Shown here: positions 6,947 to 16,100 of the stretch, one piece after another
Numbering within the stretch: the first letter of the stretch is position 1
Layout: the number at the start of each line of letters is the position of its first letter
NCBI GenBank assembly: GCA_964636675.1
Contig: CAZWUO010000023.1
Span: 1-29,203 of the forward strand
Length of the DNA: 29,203 nt
DNA from: JALUUH01 sp964636675
GTDB taxonomy: Bacteria; Pseudomonadota; Gammaproteobacteria; S012-40
Direction of reading: 5' to 3'
Program-made: the position numbers and the translations under genes
The notes under the pieces: generated by a model
What the model was told of the DNA's origin: nothing
What the model saw: only the letters and a program-made list of their open reading frames with translations
The model's database searches: none

Positions 6947-8348
6947 ATGCAGATAGTCAATACTACATCTTTTCATCTCGCGTGGATGACGGGGAAAAAG
7001 CAACCTCCCCAAGATTCTTTGGCAATATTTACCAAGGCTACGTTTGACTTACTACCGAATGAAAAAGCCGTGCTCGCGAGTACTCAAGACTTTGTAACGG
7101 GTGACACCCATATCAAAGATGATATTAAGCATGCACTTCTCTACGAATCTGATTTTTGCCTGCATAAACCTAACACCGATTTACTGTGTATCGCGAACTG
7201 TCATACCCCCGAAGGCGTGCCCTTAAAAAGTTGCAAAGTAAAATTTAAGGTTGCCGATCAAAGCAAAGAACTCATCGTGCATGGGCCACATTATGTGACC
7301 CCCCTCAATGCTGGGTGGAAATACTTATTCGACGCCAGAGCCGTTTACTACGCTACCGATAAGCTATGAAAATACCTATGGTGGACAGGGCTACGATAAA
7401 AACCCGCTGGGCAAAGGCCGAGATGCAGATAGCAACGGCGTCACATGGGCACCTAATATTGAAGACCCGGACACTTCTAAAACAACCCCCATAAGCTTTG
7501 GCCCGATCAACCGCACGTGGCCACAACGAAACCAAAAAATGGGAACTTACAATGACGATTGGTTAAAAAACAGATGGCCTTGGTTTCCAGAAGATTTTGA
7601 CTGGTCGCACTTCAATGCGGCCCCCGATGATATGCAATATGACGGTTATTTAGTCGGAAATGAACCCCTGTATTTTGCAAACCTGCATCCCGTGTATTCC
7701 AAGCTCCACGCGCATTTACCGGGCGTACTACCGCGTTGCTTTTTACACGAACCCGATGGTGATGATGATTTCAAAGAAGTCAGCATGAACTTGGACACCT
7801 TATATGTCGACTTAGAAGCTGACAAACTCGTACTAGTTTGGCGCGGACTCATTGACATAAAATCTCAAGACTATAACGAAATATCTCATATCTATCTGGG
7901 CCACGAAGAAATAGAAGGTGAAGCAAAGTCAACCGAGGAACATAAAGATATTTTTACTAATATCATTGCTCCTCCGATTGCAATAGCTGCCGCCGCCACG
8001 GCAATACCCGACACACCTACTCCTGATGTCGCTGCGAATGATCAAGCAGCGGAAACGAATCAAGAAGATAAAGACAATGAAGAGGTCGATCAAAAAATTA
8101 CGGAAGCCATGGAACAAATTAAGATTGAGTTACAAAAATCAGGCGCAGAACCATCGCTAGTAGACGACTTAATGAACGCTGACAAACCCGCAGCCGTACT
8201 CGCTGCATTTTTTGAAACCTTGGGCCTGGACTCTGAAGCAGGTGACGCAGCCCTTAAAGAATCACAAGCAAAAATGAAAGAAGAGTTTGAAAAACAAGGC
8301 CTAAAGCCTGAAGAAATAGAATTACTGTTTAACTCGGATAGTTCATGA
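6947..8348 (+). pseudogene. DUF2169 T6SS accessory protein, interrupted by one frameshift
   Basis: The first frame (6947-7369) gives MQIVNTTSFHLAWMTGKK and FTKATFDL, the usual DUF2169 opening. A second frame, open from 7299 to 8348, gives STPEPFTTLPISYENTYGG, INRTWPQRNQKMGTYNDDW, FPEDFDWSHFNAAPDDMQ and GVLPRCFLHEP, the conserved core. Removing one base in the C6 run at 7299-7304 restores a 466-residue protein (VTPSMLGGNTYSTPEPF across the joint). The C-terminal ~130 residues are an acidic helical extension. DUF2169 proteins occur with VgrG and PAAR-like genes and are regarded as adaptors that load cargo on the T6SS spike. This is the first gene of the plus-strand spike module. The break is either real, in which case the module may be impaired, or a homopolymer error. 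Confidence 0.82.
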
Positions 8349-8378
8349 ACAAGCAATAATGGGGCGTAACCATAAATT

Positions 8379-9314
8379 ATGAGCTTAGATCTAACAGATT
8401 GGACCACCGCTGAAATAATTGAAAAATTAAGTTCAGGTCATACTTTTGAAGATGAAGATCTCACGGGCATTGATTTATCGCAGCGAGATTTACAAGGTGC
8501 AAAATTCCTAAACTGTATTCTAACTGAGACCAATTTCAGCAAGTCGAATCTAAGCAAAGCAAAATTTAACCATTCGAATTTAAGCAGTGCAAATTTGCAG
8601 GGTGCCTGCTTACAAGATGCTGACCTTTCAAATTGCGATTTACATGCATGTAACGCGGAGAATACCGACTTCAAACAATCTATTTTAGATAACAGCACCC
8701 TAACCCACAGTCATTTAATCAACGCCGATTTTAGTCAAGCCAAAGGTGAAAACACCAACTTTTCAGCAAGCCAACTCAAAAAAGCTAAATTTATTTCAGC
8801 CGAGTTAAGCGCTGCAAACTTTTCCACTTGCACTCTAGACAACACACAGTTTGAATCTGCTCACTTAGATGAAATTATATTTGGCCAATGTCATGGGCTA
8901 AATGTAAACTTTAGCAAGGCCAAGCTCAACCGTGCACGCGGTGGCGATGGCTGCACTTTTACTAAAAGTAAATTCGTGCAATGCGAAGCTAATCACTCCA
9001 TATGGGAAGGTGCTAACTTACAAGAATCAGATTTCTCGCATGCAAGCTTAAAACAAGCTAATTTTTTAGCTGCCAACTTGCCAAAAACGAACTTTTACGC
9101 AGCAGACATCAATCAAGGAAACTTATCAAAAACAAAATTAATAAAAGCCAATATAACATTTACTAATTTATTTCAAGCGCAACTAGAACAAGCTGATCTT
9201 ACCGCTGCAGATTTATCAAATAGTAATTGTTATGAAGTAGAATTTCTTGATGCAATATTGCTTGGCACCAAATTATCCAAAACCAATCTTAACATGACTA
9301 AACTGGCTAAATAA
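8379..9314 (+). CDS. Pentapeptide-repeat protein (311 aa), T6SS-associated
   Basis: From about residue 25 the protein is almost entirely A(D/N)LXX-type pentapeptides (for example DLSQRDLQGAKF, NLSKAKFNHSNLSSANLQGA), predicting a right-handed quadrilateral beta-helix of roughly 55 five-residue faces. The short N-terminus (TAEIIEKLSSGHTFEDEDL) resembles that of the next gene, so the pair probably arose by duplication. There is no signal peptide or membrane segment. Pentapeptide proteins next to DUF2169, DUF3540 and DUF4150 recur in T6SS loci, but their role (spike scaffold, cargo, chaperone or immunity) is not established to my knowledge. It sits 30 bp after the DUF2169 gene and 8 bp before the larger paralogue. 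Confidence 0.88.
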   Translation: MSLDLTDWTTAEIIEKLSSGHTFEDEDLTGIDLSQRDLQGAKFLNCILTETNFSKSNLSKAKFNHSNLSSANLQGACLQDADLSNCDLHACNAENTDFKQSILDNSTLTHSHLINADFSQAKGENTNFSASQLKKAKFISAELSAANFSTCTLDNTQFESAHLDEIIFGQCHGLNVNFSKAKLNRARGGDGCTFTKSKFVQCEANHSIWEGANLQESDFSHASLKQANFLAANLPKTNFYAADINQGNLSKTKLIKANITFTNLFQAQLEQADLTAADLSNSNCYEVEFLDAILLGTKLSKTNLNMTKLAK

Positions 9315-9322
9315 GATATATC

Positions 9323-11611
9323 ATGCACTATACCGACATCGATAAACTGGTTAACACGCTTAAATCGGGCAAACAACTTGAGCCACCTGCTTTAAAACAG
9401 CTAGACCTTAGCAAGCAAGACCTTAGCGGCATTAACTTTGAAAACATCGCGATAGAAGATGTCAATTTTTCTCACTCGAACTTCTCAAACTCAAGTTTTA
9501 TTGGGTGTACGATAAGCCATAGCAACTTTGCCCATACCATACTAAAAGACACTCAGTTTAGTGCATGTTTAATGGAAGGCAAAAACAGTCTGGTAAAAAA
9601 TACAAACGAGGTTGACATTCCGCTCAACGAATTACAACTAGAACCGGATTTGCTCGCTCAATTGACAGAAAACGACTTTGTAGGCATGGGGAAAAACGAA
9701 GTCAGTTTTCAGTCGGCCATCATCTCTAACACCTCGTTTAACTATGTAAAAGCAAGACTTGTTAATTTTTCGGGTGCGAAATTCACTGCATGCAAAATGT
9801 CTGAATCTGAGTTTGAGTTATCACGCTTCACAAAAGCACAATTTAGTGACTCTACATTATCTAGAATTAAGATTAATACATCCGACCTTAACCAGCTAAA
9901 AGTTGTTAACTCTCAAATAGAACACTCTCAGTTTTCAAAATCAGACATGCAACACTGGAAATCTGAGACTAACTATATGCAATCCACTGAATTTTCGAGA
10001 TGTATTATGCAACATACCTCTTTTAATAAATCGTCTCTAAATGCGGTAACATTTGAAGCCTGCCAACTGGATAACTGCAGTTTTGATGACGCCAAGATCA
10101 GCAAGGCTACACTTAGCAAATGCTCCTTAGAAAATACTCATTATGTAAATACTGAACTAGTCGATTGCTTCTTCGACAAGTGCACCCCTAGACTTCTCGA
10201 TTTCTCTAATACCATCATTCACAATATCACTTTAGATAATATGGATGTCTGCCCTACAACTAAGCTTCTAGGCGACTTCATGAATGGTACTATCAAACAA
10301 AGCGGATTAGCCAACTTGGATTTACGCGAATGCAGCTTTGAAAACTTTGATTTTAACTATTCTGATTTAAGCAACTGTAATCTTTTAGGCGTTAATTTAT
10401 CGGGTGCTGATTTATCAGGCTGCAAACTTAAGGGAGCAATTCTTACCGGCGCAAATTTTAGTAACGCAAGCTTGTATCAATGTGACTTATCCGGCATGGA
10501 TTTACAAAACTGTAACTTTGAATCGGCTGATTTGTCGGAATGCCATTTAAATAATGCAAAACTAAATAATGTCATTCTAAACCATGCAGATTTAGACTTG
10601 AGCAATTTAAGCGACAGCGATTTTTCTAATGCACAGCTAAATGACGCGATATTAAGCAATACAATTCTTACACAGAGTATGTTTAATGATGCATCTTTAG
10701 TGAACGCAAACCTAGCAAAAGCAACCGTATTACACGCCACATTTGAGAATGCTGATTTGTCTAATGCTGACCTATCAGAGAGCTCTATAAATGATACAAG
10801 TTTCCATAATGCAAATTTAACGGGCGCTATCATTTCAAACGCGGAGATTACACAAGCCAATTTCAATCAGGCAACTATCATCCAAACAACATTCGGCAAT
10901 AGCCGAATAAATGATACTTCGTTTAAGCAAGCAAGTCTCGGAAAAACCAATCTCAGCGAATGCGAATTGACAAACCTTGATCTTGCAAATGCCACCCTAA
11001 ACGATGTCAATCTGAGCGGACTTGATTTAAGCGGAATAAAACTAACGGGAGCCAGCATACTTGCTAGCCAACTACTGAACACGCAATTGCAAGGAGCCGA
11101 TTTACGCAAATGCAATTTTAGCTACTCTGATTTTAGCCACGCCAACTTAAGTAAATCAAATTTAGATGACGCTATTCTTGATCAAACTTGTTTTATCAAT
11201 GCAACACTTTCATTTTGTGCAATGACTAATACCTCGTGCCGGGTCGCTGATTTTACCGATGCAACACTAACAAGCTGTGATTTAGAAGGTTCAATACTCG
11301 CAAGAGCGTGTTTCGCTAATGCTGACATCAGCAAGGCGAACCTTAGCAAAGCTATACTGAATGACACAATATTTACAAATGCAAAATGCGTAGAGACGGT
11401 ATTTCATGATGCGTGTCTGCATTACGCAAACTTTTCACATGCCATTCTTATTTCTACCAGCTTTATGGGTGCCGATCTATTAGGCGCCAATCTACATCGA
11501 GCACTCGAAGACAAGATTATCTGGCAAAATGCAAACACTAAGTTGGTAAAAAAAACCGATCCATTGCTGGCCGCCGCCGAAGATTGGCGGCCACCGACAA
11601 AAACAACATGA
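9323..11611 (+). CDS. Giant pentapeptide-repeat protein (762 aa), T6SS-associated
   Basis: The N-terminus (TDIDKLVNTLKSGKQLEPPA) parallels that of the 311-aa neighbour. Irregular repeats cover about 35-300. A less repetitive bridge at about 300-325 (NMDVCPTTKLLGDFMNG) is followed by dense regular pentapeptides to about 725 (NLSGADLSGCKLKGAILTGA, ADLSNADLSESS). The tail LAAAEDWRPPTKTT is non-repetitive. The predicted beta-helix is unusually long; at about 20 residues per coil the regular part alone gives some 20 coils. There are many cysteines at repeat positions (xCxL, SKC, DNC) and no signal peptide. The gene is tightly packed within the spike module and 10 bp before the DUF3540 gene. Function unknown; a long rod-like scaffold or cargo holder is inference. 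Confidence 0.9.
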   Translation: MHYTDIDKLVNTLKSGKQLEPPALKQLDLSKQDLSGINFENIAIEDVNFSHSNFSNSSFIGCTISHSNFAHTILKDTQFSACLMEGKNSLVKNTNEVDIPLNELQLEPDLLAQLTENDFVGMGKNEVSFQSAIISNTSFNYVKARLVNFSGAKFTACKMSESEFELSRFTKAQFSDSTLSRIKINTSDLNQLKVVNSQIEHSQFSKSDMQHWKSETNYMQSTEFSRCIMQHTSFNKSSLNAVTFEACQLDNCSFDDAKISKATLSKCSLENTHYVNTELVDCFFDKCTPRLLDFSNTIIHNITLDNMDVCPTTKLLGDFMNGTIKQSGLANLDLRECSFENFDFNYSDLSNCNLLGVNLSGADLSGCKLKGAILTGANFSNASLYQCDLSGMDLQNCNFESADLSECHLNNAKLNNVILNHADLDLSNLSDSDFSNAQLNDAILSNTILTQSMFNDASLVNANLAKATVLHATFENADLSNADLSESSINDTSFHNANLTGAIISNAEITQANFNQATIIQTTFGNSRINDTSFKQASLGKTNLSECELTNLDLANATLNDVNLSGLDLSGIKLTGASILASQLLNTQLQGADLRKCNFSYSDFSHANLSKSNLDDAILDQTCFINATLSFCAMTNTSCRVADFTDATLTSCDLEGSILARACFANADISKANLSKAILNDTIFTNAKCVETVFHDACLHYANFSHAILISTSFMGADLLGANLHRALEDKIIWQNANTKLVKKTDPLLAAAEDWRPPTKTT

Positions 11612-11621
11612 GGCGTTAACA

Positions 11622-12506
11622 ATGATTCATGCTCTAAATAAAATACATGGCACGTCACAACAAACCTATGTCAAGCCTGCGGTCGTCACACAAGCGAATG
11701 GTAACGAATTCGCGGTAAGATTAGAGCTAAATAGCGCAAGTTTCAGCATCAAAGCCCAAAATGCTCTGATAACATCTTACACACCACGATTGGGCGACAA
11801 AGTATTAGTCTGTGGTGAAAGCCTAAATGTTTGTTATATTACCGGCCTACTAAGCCAACAGACGAGTGACAAAAAAAAGAAAATTGAAAGTGCCTCAGGA
11901 GCCAAAGCCATACTCAATGATGAAAATGAACGCGAAATATTGGCAATTGAAGACAAACACGGGCATGTGATTTTTGAATACGATACCGCAACAGCGAAGA
12001 GTAAAGTCTATGCTCCTACGGGAGACCTATCGTTTAATGCACCAAATGGAAATGTGGAAATTAATTCCGGCCAGCAGATAACACTCCGCAGCATAGGCAG
12101 TGTCACGCTAGAGAGTTTAACAGCTGCTCAAATCAGCGTTTCCTCACCCGATAATAAACGCTCTTCAGTCAACATCACAGAAAACGGTATTTTATTATCC
12201 AGCGAAAAACTAGGCCTAAATGCCCAGAAAGCTAACTTCAACATTAACAAAGCACACTATAATGGCTCGCTGTTTAAAGCAAGCCTTAGAAACAGCAAAT
12301 TGATGATCGGTAAAATTGAAACAACGGCTTCACGAGTCATCGGACGCTTTAAAAATGTTTATAAACAAGTAGAAGAATTGCATCAAACCAGGGCAAAAAG
12401 AATCAGGACCTTGGTCGATGATGAATACCAATTAAGATCTCAAAATTGCAATATCAATGCAGAAAAAACCGTAAAAATAGATGGCGAGAAAATTCATTTA
12501 GGTTAA
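11622..12506 (+). CDS. DUF3540 domain-containing T6SS spike-module protein
   Basis: The protein has 294 residues. Residues 20-80 (KPAVVTQANGNEFAVRLELN, SYTPRLGDKVLVCGE, CYITGLL) match the DUF3540 opening and look like an OB-fold, as in phage and VgrG spike proteins. Residues 135-215 have short alternating strands (DLSFNAPNGNVEINSGQQIT, LRSIGSVTLES, VNITENGILLSSEKLGLNAQ) suggesting a beta-prism or beta-helix shaft. The end is helical and basic, followed by NCNINAEKTVKIDGEKIHLG. A GAGG ribosome site lies 8 bp before ATG 11622. DUF3540 genes are commonly beside DUF2169 and DUF4150 genes in T6SS loci; the exact role is unknown. The MITE-like element starts 7 bp after the stop and separates it from the DUF4150 gene. 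Confidence 0.87.
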   Translation: MIHALNKIHGTSQQTYVKPAVVTQANGNEFAVRLELNSASFSIKAQNALITSYTPRLGDKVLVCGESLNVCYITGLLSQQTSDKKKKIESASGAKAILNDENEREILAIEDKHGHVIFEYDTATAKSKVYAPTGDLSFNAPNGNVEINSGQQITLRSIGSVTLESLTAAQISVSSPDNKRSSVNITENGILLSSEKLGLNAQKANFNINKAHYNGSLFKASLRNSKLMIGKIETTASRVIGRFKNVYKQVEELHQTRAKRIRTLVDDEYQLRSQNCNINAEKTVKIDGEKIHLG

Positions 12507-12513
12507 TTATTTA

Positions 12514-12655
12514 GGGAGCCTCTGATTAAGTGAGATAGTGAGATGAAAACAAGGCAAATTGAAACGAAAAAGCACAGTTTACTCCAGTAAATGAGCATTT
12601 TGAGTTTCAATTTAACGCAGTTTACGCTCGCTAGATGACTTAATCAGAGGTTCTC
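12514..12655. mobile_element. MITE-like inverted-repeat element, copy 2
   Basis: A 142-bp element with ends GGGAGCCTCTGATTAAGT and ACTTAATCAGAGGTTCTC (16 of 18 positions match as an inverted pair). Flanks are TTA on the left and TCA on the right, so the target duplication is imperfect. It aligns throughout with copy 1 at 5642-5782, including AATTGAAAC/GTTTCAATT arms and the TTAACGCAGTTTACGCTCGC block. It is inserted within the spike module, 7 bp after the DUF3540 stop and 21 bp before the DUF4150 start. Confidence 0.82.
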
Positions 12656-12676
12656 TCAGATGACGCGGAGTTCATT

Positions 12677-13084
12677 ATGTTTGGAGTATCCACCAAAGCC
12701 GGCGGCATATCGCAAGCCATGCCTGATGTCTGCAAAACCCCGGCACCACCTGCTGGCCCTATACCAATACCCTACCCAAATATCGCCATGTTAAATCAAG
12801 CCTCAGGCGAATCAAAAAAGGTGAAAATATCCAACATGGGCGTTGTCACCATGGGTAGCAGCATCCCATCTACCACTGGAGATGAAGCCGGTAGTGCCGG
12901 TGGTGTAGTATCAAGTCAAAACAAAGGGCCAGCAAAACCAAAAAAAGGCAGTGCAAAAGTAAAAGCCGAAGGTCAGGCGATTATTTATCAGACCTGTATG
13001 TTTGGCCATAATGGCAACAATGCTAACGCTCCTGCTGGCATACAGGCCGCACCCTCACAAACAACGGTTATCACTATGGGGTAA
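12677..13084 (+). CDS. DUF4150 PAAR-like T6SS tip protein
   Basis: This 135-residue protein carries TPAPPAGPIPIPYPNIAMLN (about 22-41), ISNMGVVTMGSSIPSTTGDEA (about 54-74) and GQAIIYQTCMFGHN (about 98-111). These are the hallmarks of DUF4150, a PAAR-like family proposed to cap VgrG and sharpen the T6SS spike. There is no C-terminal effector domain: the protein ends just after the PAAR-like core, so cargo, if any, would be non-covalent. A GGAG ribosome site precedes the ATG. The gene is the last of the plus-strand module; its stop lies 20 bp from the stop of vgrG on the other strand, a convergent layout that pairs spike and tip genes. Confidence 0.9.
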   Translation: MFGVSTKAGGISQAMPDVCKTPAPPAGPIPIPYPNIAMLNQASGESKKVKISNMGVVTMGSSIPSTTGDEAGSAGGVVSSQNKGPAKPKKGSAKVKAEGQAIIYQTCMFGHNGNNANAPAGIQAAPSQTTVITMG

Positions 13085-13104
13085 AATTGGCTAGCATCTC
13101 CTTT

Positions 13105-16100
13105 TTAAAAGAAATCATCATATAATTTTTGCCTACGATCCTTTTGGCCTTTTAGAAACTTAGCCAGATTAGTTTGATATTTTTTCTCTTTGAGCTTTAC
13201 TTCTTTTACTGCTTTGGCAACTGCACCAGGGTTTTCAAAACTTTCTGTTTTTAGTTTTTTGCATTCTATGACATCCGCTGTTTTTAACGTGCCAGATTTC
13301 TGTTCTATGTCACCCTTAAAAATAATGTTTCCCTCAAAGGAAATACCTGCATCAGAAATAATAACCTCACTCGCTCCATTTCTAAGCACAATCTCGTCAT
13401 CTGATGCGGTTATCACTGACGTATCACCAATACATATTGATACTCGGTTTGTATTATCATTTTCGGTATATACAAGTAAATGTGCCTTGTTTGCTCTTAG
13501 CTCGACATGCCCTTTATCATCACTATTTTTTTGTACTTCCAAAATAACAGCTTTATTATCACTCGCAGCACCATCATTATGGTTACAATGAAGTGTAATT
13601 GTTTTGTGGTCACCTCTACTCGCGTTTGTTCCCACACACTCAAGCAACACTGTTTTTTCTTCCATTTTTAACGTCGATGCGGGATTGTCGTCAGTTTTTC
13701 TTTTAATGGCATGTACCACAGCTGCTGCTGTTAAGCCGAGCGATATTGCATACATAGAATACGCAGCCGCTCTTGATATCGGGCATGCTTTAGGTTCATT
13801 TAATGCACCACTAATCTTACTATCGAGCGCACCCTCCCCTGCAGCTGCGGCAATACTTAGTGCGCTGGCGATACCTGCAGTTACTGCGGCAACCTTAGGT
13901 GCCGTGCTTTCCATGAAAGCATCCAGACCACTATCTTCAGGATCAACCAATAACGAAATGCTCTTATTCGCCTCTTGGTCTATATTGTCTGCTAGCTCGA
14001 TAGAGTCACCTTGAATTGTGCTATAGCTAAAAGACGTTCCAAAATTAAAATTTGCCGCCAAATCCAAATTCATATTAATACCCAAATTCGCGGAACTTTT
14101 CACGCCTGTCGTCAGCTCTCCAAGACCACCAGAATTGGCATCAAATACATGTCCTTGATAAAAATTATAGGTGCTATCGGTGGCATAATTGAATTGCTCA
14201 TTATAAAAATAGTCTGTTGCAAAACTATAGTTATAACGATGGATATTACCTTTGGTTATCTGTGTTCTCTCACCATCTGTATAGTCCATCCAACCATCTA
14301 GGTTTGTCTCTCCTTTACTTAAATTTTCTTTACCATCTTTATTCCCCAAACGAAGATAGGTTATCGCTGGATCTCCATCATTATCTACATACGGAACATA
14401 AATTTGAAAATTCGTATCCGTTTCATATATGTCTTGCCCCACTTGCCAGCCCGAACTCAAGCTAAAATCAGATTGCTGTTGCTGTTCGGTCAACGGTGTT
14501 TTAAGCAGTGGTGTTGCAGCAACTTTATTCTCAGTACTCTCAGTGGTTGGCGACTTAATTTGTTTGTATTGATCACGTGTTTTGTAGCTGGAAATTTTCG
14601 CTGTTGAGTCTGTTAATATCCGTTGGTTTTGTTGTTGTGCCGTAAGTGCCTCTCCTGATTGGCCTTGACTATTGCCGCCACTTCCGGAAGATCCATCATT
14701 AAAATTCAACGATATTCCACTCGCGGTTCTAATCACATTGCTTGTGGAATTTTCTGCATTGGTTACACTTGGGTTTAATGGGTTGGGCACTGCACCGGTT
14801 ATGATAGGTCGATCCAAATCGCCATCAATGCAAGTCCATATCACCTCGGTACCGGGCGCTAACGGAAAACTCATGCCTTGTTGTGAACCACCGTAAGGTT
14901 GTGCCATTCGAATACGCCGTGAGGCTTTACCGGGTCCTACACCGCTTATATCAAATGGCATCAGCACCTTGTATCGACCATACTCATCAATGTCCGCGCG
15001 ATTAAGCCCTTCTTGTTCAGAGTCGATAATACCGTTCATCACCCCATAGAGTTTTGGCTTTGGCGTAATGCGCTCTGGGCGGTATGCTATCTCGGCGGAA
15101 ATGCAATTAAACTCGTTATAATATTGTGTATTACCGATCGTATTCCAGGTTTCAATTTCTTGACTGCCGATATGTTTTACCTTGGTGAGTAAATAGTTTT
15201 GATTAAAATCATCACGAAAGTGCTCGGTTAATGCATAAAGGTGCCCACTGCTAAATACACCATTATTACTTTTCCCTACATAGACATTTTGCACACATTG
15301 AAATTCTTCTGCACGTATTTTAGCAAAATCCACACCTTCTTCTGGCGTTTTAAAATGCGCACCATATTCCGCAACCAAACCAATACCAAAATCATCAACG
15401 ATATTATCCGCTTGCATAGTGACATGCGGTTCACGATAGTTAAAATCTTTGAGTAATACTTTATTCGGGATATGCCGATGAATCCGCGTAAATTCATGGA
15501 TTGCAGCTGATTCAAAACTAAGGCTACCTGCTACATCCTTATAAGGGACATCCATAGAACCAGCCACATTCGGAAATTCAATATTGCTATCCGCAATAAC
15601 CCATTTTTCCTGACTGTCAGAATGTTCGAAAAAATAAAATATGCCTTCGTGCTCCATTAAACGCGAAACAAAATTTAAGTCGGTTTCATCATATTGCACC
15701 ACATACTCGCGCTCCGGGTAATCATTGCTCATCAATACCGCATAGTCGTCTGTTTTCATCCCTTCGGTAAGGATTGGGTGCGAGCCTTTGTTATCGGTGT
15801 TCAGCAATTCGTTTTCCACTATCTGAGGAATTGTCTTTTTTTGATATATTTGATTTTGCCGACTTTGGGTTAAGATCCATATTCTCGGAACCAAGATTGC
15901 GCGATAACAATATAAATCGTCGGGCAGGCGTCCACCTTGTTCAAATACCGCAAGCATACCGTGAAAATATCGCGTATTTTTGTGAGTCGAGAGGCTTAAA
16001 TAAGCCTGGGCATCGAGAACGGCACTTAAATCGATGTTGGGATCTCGGGAGACCAAATAAATTTCAAAACGAAACAAACGAGATATTTCTTCTTCTCCTT

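Noticed and set aside
10477..11658. Minus-strand open frames of 61-129 codons opposite the large pentapeptide gene
   Set aside because: The 15-bp repeat makes the antisense strand free of stops and yields repetitive peptides; no start signals or conservation features are visible.
13190..14607. Several plus-strand open frames of 67-136 codons inside vgrG
   Set aside because: They lie antisense to the well-supported VgrG frame, have no ribosome sites or family motifs, and reflect the low-complexity Ala/Ser/Asn-rich coding strand.
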